Shown: one piece after another, positions 56,016-62,859 of the stretch
Position numbering within the stretch: the stretch's first letter is position 1
Layout of the letters: every line of letters begins with the position of its first letter
From: Bog-756 sp963831535
GTDB lineage: Bacteria > Actinomycetota > Acidimicrobiia > Acidimicrobiales > RAAP-2
Reading direction: 5' to 3'
Assembly (NCBI GenBank): GCA_963831535.1
Contig: CAWHQP010000001.1
Span: 62,001 to 126,000 of the forward strand
DNA: 64,000 nucleotides
Made by a program: the position numbers and the translations under genes
Notes under the pieces: generated by a model
What the model saw: only the letters and a program-made list of their open reading frames with translations
Database searches by the model: none
What the model was told of the DNA's origin: nothing

Positions 56016-57467
56016 TCACGACGCGACATCGACGGGGACGGGGTCCGGCTCGTGATGGAGTCCGTGCACCGTTTTCTCCCAGAAGTTGGGAGCACCGACC
56101 AATTGGCTGAGCGCCTTGACGGCCGCCATCGACATCATGACCCAGTACAAGGGGACGAGCAGCGCCGGGATGAGCAGCTCACCCCGCTTGCCCACCCGGC
56201 AGCTCATGATCGTCACGTAGACCAGCAGGAAGTTGCCGAAGGCCCACGAGACCAGTCCGAGGTAGTACACCGGAGCAGGGAACAGCTCCTGGATGAAGGC
56301 GGGATGGGCAACGAACCACAGGATGGTCATCAGCCAGAAGATGGGATTCACGATGGCCAGGATCGGCGTCCCCCCGACGAACATGACGAAGTGCATCATG
56401 CCCTTCCACCCCAACTCGCGGCGAAGCTCCCGGGGCTGGCGGAGGTGGACGGCGAACGTCTGGAGGTAGCCCTTCAGCCACCGGGACCGTTGCTTCATCC
56501 AGTTCACGAAGTCGCTGTTGGCCTCCTCGAAGGTGCTCGAATCGAGTACCCGGACCGAGTAGCCCTCTCGGAACATGCGGATCCCGAGATCGGCGTCCTC
56601 GGTGACGTTGTACGGATCCCAGGCCCCGAGGGCCTGAAGGGCCACCCTGCGGAAGTGGTTGGACGTCCCTCCGAGCGGAATGGGTGCATGCATCGCCGCC
56701 AGGCCGGGGAGGAAGAAGGAGAACCACAAGGAGTACTCGATGGTGAACCACTTGGTGATCAGGTTCTGCATCGGGTTGTGATAGTCGAGCTTCGCCTGGA
56801 CACAGGCCACGTCGGGTCCCAGTCGGCCCATGGCCACCACGGCCCGACGGAGCTGAAGGGGTTCGGGCTCGTCCTCCGCGTCGTAGATGGCGACCAGTTC
56901 CCCGCGGGCCAGGGTCAACCCGTAGTTGAGGGCCTTGGGCTTAGTCCGGGGCTCAGCCGCGGGGACGAGGACCAGCTCGAACTGGTCACCGGGCATCGCC
57001 TCGTCGATGGCCTCGATGGTGGCGACGTCATCGGCTTCGATCAGCAGTTTGACGTCGAGGCGGTCGGGTGGGTACTCGAACTGGGACACACGCTGGATCA
57101 ACTCATTGATCACCTCGGGCTCGTGATACGCGGGGATCATCACCGTGTAGATGGGCAGGTGTTCGTAGGGCACCGCACGTGCCTCTTCGTCACTGACCAC
57201 CTCGGTGGTGTGCGGCTGGTTCGAGGCCCGGAACAGGACCAGACGGTAGATGATCGCCCCGACGTAGAGGAGCGTGATGATGGAGACCAGGGCCGAGAGC
57301 GTGGCCACCAGATCGAGGACGCACCCGACGAGGATGAGGACAATCACCGCCACTCCCCAGCGACGTTGGCGATCGGTGAGAATCCGCTTGGCCGACACCA
57401 GGGGCTCACGGTCGGCGAGCCCTGCGATGCTGGCCTGGAGGCGCAGATTCGCCTCCTCCTCGGTCAT
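56016..57467 (-). CDS. Polymerising family-2 glycosyltransferase (cellulose/hyaluronan-synthase-like)
   Basis: About 483 residues from ATG 57467 (MTEEEANLRLQAS). Two N-terminal membrane segments (RWGVAVIVLILVGCVLDLVA; LSALVSIITLLYVGAIIYR) are followed by a GT-A domain: VMIPAYHEPEVINELI, IEADDVATIE, IYDAEDEPEP, TEDADLGIRMF and QRSRWLKGY (QxxRW), the processivity motif. Membrane segments follow (FVMFVGGTPILAIVNPIFWL). It should polymerise an exopolysaccharide through the membrane. It is 24 bases upstream of the sortase on the same strand, with a PHO-box cluster in front. Confidence 0.9.
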   Translation of the reverse strand: MTEEEANLRLQASIAGLADREPLVSAKRILTDRQRRWGVAVIVLILVGCVLDLVATLSALVSIITLLYVGAIIYRLVLFRASNQPHTTEVVSDEEARAVPYEHLPIYTVMIPAYHEPEVINELIQRVSQFEYPPDRLDVKLLIEADDVATIEAIDEAMPGDQFELVLVPAAEPRTKPKALNYGLTLARGELVAIYDAEDEPEPLQLRRAVVAMGRLGPDVACVQAKLDYHNPMQNLITKWFTIEYSLWFSFFLPGLAAMHAPIPLGGTSNHFRRVALQALGAWDPYNVTEDADLGIRMFREGYSVRVLDSSTFEEANSDFVNWMKQRSRWLKGYLQTFAVHLRQPRELRRELGWKGMMHFVMFVGGTPILAIVNPIFWLMTILWFVAHPAFIQELFPAPVYYLGLVSWAFGNFLLVYVTIMSCRVGKRGELLIPALLVPLYWVMMSMAAVKALSQLVGAPNFWEKTVHGLHHEPDPVPVDVAS

Positions 57468-57541
57468 GACGGAGGTCCTCACAGCAGAACGCTAACACCC
57501 TGACCCACCGAATAGACAGCAGAATTCCACGTCAGAGGGCT

Positions 57542-57632
57542 ATTCACCCAGAGTTCAGCCATGATGTCCGTTCATTCCATGTGGCGTTCACCTGAGGTTC
57601 ACCTTGACGTGGTCTGATCGTCCGGTGACAAT
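57542..57632 (+). promoter_or_regulatory. PHO-box cluster and promoter
   Basis: Two perfectly adjacent 11-bp repeats, GTTCACCTGAG (57586-57596) and GTTCACCTTGA (57597-57607), fit the actinobacterial PHO-box unit GTTCACCnnnn. Further units are ATTCACCCAGA (57542-57552), GTTCAGCCATG (57553-57563) and GTTCATTCCAT (57570-57580). TTGACG (57604-57609) and GACAAT (57627-57632), 17 bp apart, form a promoter overlapping the last unit. The direct orientation suits the plus-strand gene at 57684; the GT2 gene diverges from the other side. Confidence 0.75.
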
Positions 57633-57683
57633 CGATCGGATGAGTAGCACTCCATCGCTCCCGGGGCACACGGGAGGGGCCCG

Positions 57684-58277
57684 ATGACGCTGGTTGCGAC
57701 GGATATCACCCATTCGTTGGCGGAGCGTGTCCGTGACTGGTCCAAGCAGGAGCGCGATCTGGCCATCGCCCTCCGTGGTCTGCACGTGGTAGCGCCTTCG
57801 CCCTCGCCCCCTACACCTTCACCCGATTTCATGGTTCCGGGCCATCTCGCGCCGAACGTGAGTAACGATTCACCATCAGTGTTCAATGAGCGGAGCGACT
57901 GGCTTGGCGGACCAGTCCCCGTCACCGGCGTGACTACGGGCGAGCGAGAAGGCAGACCCATCCCTGCCGCCCACCCGGTTCCGTCGGCCCATACCGACGT
58001 GGCTTCCGCAGCGACCCAGCCCGCCGTGCCGCAGGTGGCGCCAGCGGCGGCCGTACCCCTCGGACCGTTCGATGACTTCATCGCGGCCATGACCGGCACG
58101 GGGCTCACTCCCGCCGCACCGTCGGCTCCTCTGCCCCCGCCGGGCCGCTTCATGGTGCGGGTAGCGCCGGTCGGAAAGCCTCATCGTGCCACCAAGCGGA
58201 ACTATGACTACTTCGAAGAGCTCAACGTCCGCTTGGCCGAGCAGGCGGCGGCTCGAGAGCAGAACGGACTGCAGTAG
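57684..58277 (+). CDS. Unknown Pro/Ala-rich protein under a PHO box
   Basis: 197 residues: MTLVATDITHSLAERVRDWS with a short helical N-terminus, a long Pro/Ser/Ala-rich middle without membrane segment, and a charged helical C-terminus (KRNYDYFEELNVRLAEQAAA). No signal peptide, so it is probably cytoplasmic. No family recognised. Its promoter region carries the PHO-box cluster. Coding character is supported by strong third-position GC and the absence of better frames. Confidence 0.65.
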   Translation: MTLVATDITHSLAERVRDWSKQERDLAIALRGLHVVAPSPSPPTPSPDFMVPGHLAPNVSNDSPSVFNERSDWLGGPVPVTGVTTGEREGRPIPAAHPVPSAHTDVASAATQPAVPQVAPAAAVPLGPFDDFIAAMTGTGLTPAAPSAPLPPPGRFMVRVAPVGKPHRATKRNYDYFEELNVRLAEQAAAREQNGLQ

Positions 58278-58339
58278 CCGCAGTCCACTGGACTGGATCC
58301 GGTGCCCGGTCCCGGACTCTGGTGTCGGACCCGGCGCGC

Positions 58340-59971
58340 CTAGGAGCTCGATCCGGTCACCTTGACCGCCCACCGGCAGGCCGCCGTCGTCTGCACGATG
58401 ACCTGTTGGCTTCCCGCTGTCGTCTCGGGACTCACCGACTGGCCCGAGGCCGCGGTGGACGTGACAGCGGGAGTCGATCCAGGAGAGGCACCGGAGTTGA
58501 CCACGAAGATCTGGAACGACGGGCCTCCGGTGGGCGCGGGCGCACACTGGAAGGCCCAGCCGATGTTCCAGGTGCCCCCGGCGATGGTGAAGGCGGGACT
58601 GGTCCAATTGCCGGTCTGGGTGGTCTGTGGGACGAGGACCGTCGCCGGCCCGACGGCGGTGGCCGTGGTCGTGGCGGTGGTGCCACCGGCGACGGTGGTG
58701 GAGGTCGCTCCGGCTGCTGTGGTGCTGGTCGATCCAGCCGCCGTGGTGGAGGTGGAACTGGCCCCGGCTGCCGCGGCCGACTTGGGCGCGGTCGTCGCGG
58801 TGGCGCCGTCGGGGGGCAACTTGTACCCGGCGGACCCTGAGCCGGAGGCGGCGGCGTTACCCGAGGAGGAGCCGGCCAAGTTGTTGAACCACATACCGAG
58901 GCCGGCGGCCAACACCACCGCCAGCAGCAGCTGCCAGGTCTTCCAGGACCGGCGCTCTTTGATCTTGAGCTCTCCTTGCTCCGGCTGGTAGGTGGCCGCC
59001 AACAGCGGGTCGGCCGACTGTGCCGGCGAGGGGCCGTAACCGCCCGGCGCCCCTACGTCGTAGCCAACTTGAGGTCCGGCACCGTAGCCAGCAGGTGGAA
59101 CCGCCGGATAACCAGCCGCGGGCGACGGGCCGTATCCAGGCGAGGCGGCCGTCGCCGCGGCTGCACCATATCCGGGCGGAGCGACCATGTGGGGATAACC
59201 CACTCCGTTCGATCCACTCGGCCCCATCGGGTAGGTCGTAGCCGGGTCCGGAGCGTTCAGCGGGCCGGGTGCCGTCGGTGGTGCCGGCTCCCCCGGTGGG
59301 GTGGTGGGCATCACCGGTGGCCCACTGGTGTACACGGGCCGCTCGGTGTACGGGTTGGAGTAGGCGCTGGGGTCCACATACACCCACTGATCAGCTGACA
59401 TCGACGCAGCCGGTTGCGCTTCCCCGAACTGGGCCGACGGCCCGTTCGGATCGGCCCATGACACCTGCGAGGCCGGGGCGTTCGGATCCCCTCCGGGCTC
59501 AGCGCCACCCGGCTGGGTGGCTTGCCCCGGATACGGTGCGTGGTTCGCATTTGGATCCGCGTAGCCCCGCTCCCCGACAGAGCCGGTAGGCGGATACGGG
59601 GTTGCCGGCTCCCCGGGCGTTGCGCCGTTCGGCACCCACGCGGCTTGTTGCGGCACCGAGGGAACGGGCTGGGTGGCGTAGACCGAAGGGTCCGTGTGCC
59701 CCCATTCGCCGGTGGAGGCCGGAAGCGGAGAGTCGGGTACCGGCGCGTGGGGGGTGATTCCGTTCGGTACCCACGCCGCTTGTTGCGGGACCGGCGGAGC
59801 CGGTTGGGTGGCGTAAGGCGAGGGGCTGGTGCTCGGGTCTACGTACGCCCACTCAACCGCGGGAGGTACACCGGGAATGCGGGGCACGCTACCGTTCGGC
59901 TCCCACTCGCCCTGAGGAGCGGGCTGGTCCGGCGGCCACGGTACCGAGTTGGAATCCCGGGCTGACGTCAC
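58340..59971 (-). CDS. Single-pass protein with Pro-rich repeats and a novel Trp/Cys exported domain
   Basis: 543 residues from GTG 59971, which has GGAGG eight bases upstream. A cytoplasmic Pro/Gly/Tyr-rich region contains near-repeats of YATQP-P-VPQQAAWVPNG and WxYxDPS. A TM (TWQLLLAVVLAAGLGMWF, about residue 345-362) is followed by a Ser/Thr/Ala linker of STSTTAAG units and an exported domain with WNIGWAFQCAPAPTGGP and the final ACRWAVKVTG (two Cys, likely a disulfide). A longer in-frame start at 60076 overlaps the exosortase gene and the PHO box and was rejected. Function unknown. Confidence 0.75.
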   Translation of the reverse strand: MTSARDSNSVPWPPDQPAPQGEWEPNGSVPRIPGVPPAVEWAYVDPSTSPSPYATQPAPPVPQQAAWVPNGITPHAPVPDSPLPASTGEWGHTDPSVYATQPVPSVPQQAAWVPNGATPGEPATPYPPTGSVGERGYADPNANHAPYPGQATQPGGAEPGGDPNAPASQVSWADPNGPSAQFGEAQPAASMSADQWVYVDPSAYSNPYTERPVYTSGPPVMPTTPPGEPAPPTAPGPLNAPDPATTYPMGPSGSNGVGYPHMVAPPGYGAAAATAASPGYGPSPAAGYPAVPPAGYGAGPQVGYDVGAPGGYGPSPAQSADPLLAATYQPEQGELKIKERRSWKTWQLLLAVVLAAGLGMWFNNLAGSSSGNAAASGSGSAGYKLPPDGATATTAPKSAAAAGASSTSTTAAGSTSTTAAGATSTTVAGGTTATTTATAVGPATVLVPQTTQTGNWTSPAFTIAGGTWNIGWAFQCAPAPTGGPSFQIFVVNSGASPGSTPAVTSTAASGQSVSPETTAGSQQVIVQTTAACRWAVKVTGSSS

Positions 59972-60000
59972 GTCCCCAGCCTCCGGTACGGGTTCCGGTC

Positions 60001-60023
60001 GGTCAAGTGAATTTCCAGTGAAC
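60001..60023 (-). promoter_or_regulatory. PHO box with overlapping -35
   Basis: On the minus strand GTTCACTGGAA and ATTCACTTGAC are consecutive 11-bp units, and TTGACC overlaps the end of the second unit as a -35. The box ends 30 bases before the SD-supported start of the Pro-rich gene. This is the same arrangement (TTCAC-TTGAC) as at 57.6 kb. The -10 is not obvious. Confidence 0.65.
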
Positions 60024-60047
60024 CAGGCACGGGCCCGACCTGCCTTC

Positions 60048-61874
60048 TCATGAGCTGATGGCGTTGACCCCGCCATTGGTCAACGCCGGATTGGCGTGGT
60101 CGGCCAGGTAGCCCTGGGTCTCGATGAGCTTCCTGGCGAACGCCACCAGAAAGGTCCGGTTGTTGATCAGGGCACGATCCGCGTGATTAGTCGGATTCAG
60201 CGTCCCTCCGATGTTGTGGATGTCGTCACCGGTCGTCAGGCCGTTGACCACCGCTCCCTGGCCGGAGTTCTGGACATAGAGCACTATCCGCTCATAGTTG
60301 GTGCCTCCACCGCTCATCTTGACCGGGACGATCCAGTACACAATGGACCAGCTCCCGAACTGCTGGGACGTGTACGACATGGCCTGCCCAGTGATCCCTC
60401 CGGCCAGCGACACCTGGGCCACGTCGGCCAGGGCGTAGCCGTGGAACGTGTAGCAGTTCTCTACCCCGTAGGCGGAGAAGCTGGACAGGTCTGGGGTGTT
60501 GATGACGTCGGCCACCACCGGGACAGTGGTCCGTAGCGGGCCGGGCCCGTCGGACCGCAAGATGTAGCGGTTCCAGACAGACGTGTCACCGAACAAGGGC
60601 TTGGCCCACTGGTAGGTGGTTTCGTACTGCTCCTCCCATCCCGGGGGTGCCGACGGATAGCGCACATAGGCGAACAGCTTGGCCTGGCCGGTCACCCCGG
60701 CCACCAGGTTGTAGGTCCGGAGCCCCACGTTGCTGACCCCCACGACGAGTGCGGCGATAACCACCGCCACGATCGCCATGGTGACCTTCGGGACGGCCAG
60801 GGGGGCTTTGTCTTTCTTCGAGGTCTCGGGTTCACCGAACAGCGAGGGCACGGGCATCGGGCCGGTGGCTGTGGGTTCCGCCGGTGCCGGGACGTTCTCG
60901 CCAATGGCGATGTGCATGCCCAGGGGCTTGATGAGCAGGATCATGGCCAGCACGCCCAGGCTGAAGGTGACCAGGCCGATAAAAGGGTGGAACACGTTGA
61001 TGGCCACCGACTCGCCCCACTCCTTGCCGGCGAAGAAGATGAAGGTGATCCGCACCAGGTTGATGGCCCAGAGCAGTGCCATCCCACCGGCCAGCCACAG
61101 CACCTTGCGCACGACCGGGCCACGCACGATGGCGGCGAAGGCCGAGCCGACCAGCAGGAAGCCGACCACGCCGTTCACCCCCGAACAGGCTGAGACCACG
61201 CTTAGGGCGAAGGTCGAGCCGTGGTGGGTCACCACGAACAGCGTGTTGTCGAGCGAGCTGGCCGGCTTGGCCAGATGGGTCCATATGGCGATCTTCTGCA
61301 TGGCCAGGAGCGTGAGCGTGGTGAAGGCGTTCAACACGCCCAGGAGGTACTTCTGGTACGGGTAGGGCCAGGCCAGGAAGAGGAAGGCCACAGCCAGCCT
61401 CTGTCGCCACAGCACCCTCGATCCGAAGATGATGGCCACGGCCCCGGCCACGAAGATGGGCAGCGTGAGGAGGTCGACCCGGTACACCCAGAACATGGCG
61501 GACATGCGGGCGGGCAGGAGCTCGTTGATGGCCACGGCGGCCAGGATCAACGGGATGCCGATCGTGTAGTCCACATGGCGGTCGTAGATCGGCGGCTCGG
61601 GCTTGAGCGGGCGGGCCCGTATGGCCGCCAGGGCCAGGGCGATGGCCGGCACCAGGCTGATGTAGGCCAGCGGGGTCTGTTGGTCAGCCGTCTGGAGGAG
61701 TGTGGACAGCGAGTAGTTGTAGGCCCCGAGGACCGAGATCAGCAGTACGGCGACCTGCACTCGGGTGCGGGTCTTCTGGGTGGCGTTGGTCCACCGGGAA
61801 CGCCACTCGTCGCGCCAAGTCCGGAGCAGCGAGCGCCGGGGTGCCCGGTGGTGCACCGACATGGCATCAGCCAT
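60048..61874 (-). CDS. Exosortase-family protein fused to an EpsI-like domain
   Basis: 608 residues. The eight-helix exosortase core has the triad Cys in SVVSACSGVNGVVGF (about Cys230), Arg in WAINLVRITFIFF (about Arg275) and His in INVFHPFIGLV (about His296). After a final TM (VTMAIVAVVIAALVVGVSNV) a roughly 230-residue exported C-terminal part resembles EpsI (DUF3485): SAYGVENCYTFHGYALADVA, SIVYWIVPVKMSGG. In Proteobacteria XrtA-EpsI fusions go with PEP-CTERM proteins and exopolysaccharide loci. ATG 61874 was chosen; GTG 61886 is possible. No PEP-CTERM-like substrate was found in the window. Confidence 0.88.
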   Translation of the reverse strand: MADAMSVHHRAPRRSLLRTWRDEWRSRWTNATQKTRTRVQVAVLLISVLGAYNYSLSTLLQTADQQTPLAYISLVPAIALALAAIRARPLKPEPPIYDRHVDYTIGIPLILAAVAINELLPARMSAMFWVYRVDLLTLPIFVAGAVAIIFGSRVLWRQRLAVAFLFLAWPYPYQKYLLGVLNAFTTLTLLAMQKIAIWTHLAKPASSLDNTLFVVTHHGSTFALSVVSACSGVNGVVGFLLVGSAFAAIVRGPVVRKVLWLAGGMALLWAINLVRITFIFFAGKEWGESVAINVFHPFIGLVTFSLGVLAMILLIKPLGMHIAIGENVPAPAEPTATGPMPVPSLFGEPETSKKDKAPLAVPKVTMAIVAVVIAALVVGVSNVGLRTYNLVAGVTGQAKLFAYVRYPSAPPGWEEQYETTYQWAKPLFGDTSVWNRYILRSDGPGPLRTTVPVVADVINTPDLSSFSAYGVENCYTFHGYALADVAQVSLAGGITGQAMSYTSQQFGSWSIVYWIVPVKMSGGGTNYERIVLYVQNSGQGAVVNGLTTGDDIHNIGGTLNPTNHADRALINNRTFLVAFARKLIETQGYLADHANPALTNGGVNAISS

Positions 61875-61934
61875 GGTCACCCCCACCTCGGGCGAGCGGC
61901 CATCGGCAACACCACCGCGTCGGAACTCGGGAGG

Positions 61935-62859
61935 TCATCCGAACCGCCCGTGCACGTAGTCGGAGGTACGCGGATCGCGTGGGCTGTCGAACACCTGCTG
62001 AGTGGGACCGGCCTCCACGATGTGGCCCGGAGCCCCCTCACTGTCGACGAGGAAGAGGGCGCAGGTGTCGGACACCCGCTGGGCCTGCTGCATGTTGTGG
62101 GTGACGATCACGATGGTCAGCTCGTGGCACAGCTCCCTGATGGTCTCCTCGATCACGCTGGTGGAGATGGGATCGAGGGCCGAGCACGGCTCGTCCATGA
62201 GCAGCACCTTCGGGCGCACGGCCAGGGCGCGGGCGATGCACAGTCGCTGTTGTTGTCCACCGGACAGCGCTGCCCCGGCCTCGTTCAACCGGTTGCGGGT
62301 CTCCTTCCACAGTCCGGCCCGTTCGAGGCAGTCCTTCACCAGGGCATCGGGGTTCCGGACCTTGGTGCCGGAGAGCCTGAGCCCGGAGAGAACGTTCTGG
62401 GCGATGGTCATCGAAGGAAACGGATTGGGGCGCTGGAACACCATGCCGATCCTCAACCGGGTGTCGGTGACCCGCACCGTCGGCCCCGTAGATGTCCACG
62501 TTGTCCAGCTCCACCGAGCCCGACAGTGCCGCTGAGGGGATGAGCTCGTGCATCCGGTTGAGGATGCGCAGGAACGTCGACTTCCCGCAGCCCGACGGAC
62601 CGATGAGTGCGGTCACCTTGCCCGGCTCCATAGCCAGTGACACCCGCTCGAGCACCTTCTTCGAGCCGAACCAGGCGCTGACATTGGTGGCTCGCAGTCC
62701 CGAGCGGCCCGCCGCGTCCTGCATGGGCGGAGGCGCCGTTGCGTAGACCGGCTGTCCCTGCGCAGCCGGTCCGTAGGCGGGGGTCCCGTACGCCGGGGTG
62801 CCGTAGGGGTTGGGTGGCTGCTCCCAGGGACCGCCGGGCGACTGCTGGATGGTGGTCAC
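61935..62859 (-). CDS. pstB: Phosphate-import ATPase PstB with Pro/Tyr-rich N-terminal extension (one frame break)
   Basis: Energises phosphate uptake. Walker A is LIGPSGCGKSTFLRILNRMH; VRIGMVFQRPNPFP-type RLRIGMVFQRPNPFPSM identifies PstB; signature LSGGQQQRLCIARALAV; Walker B LLMDEPCSALDP; H-loop VTHNMQQA. The first about 55 residues (NPYGTPAYGTPAYGPAAQG) are a Pro/Tyr/Gly extension not typical of PstB. One extra G near 62479 splits DIYGAD from VRVTDTRLR. The start GTG overlaps the stop of the LAFTG protein. pstC and pstA are not between pstS-like and pstB. Confidence 0.92.
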
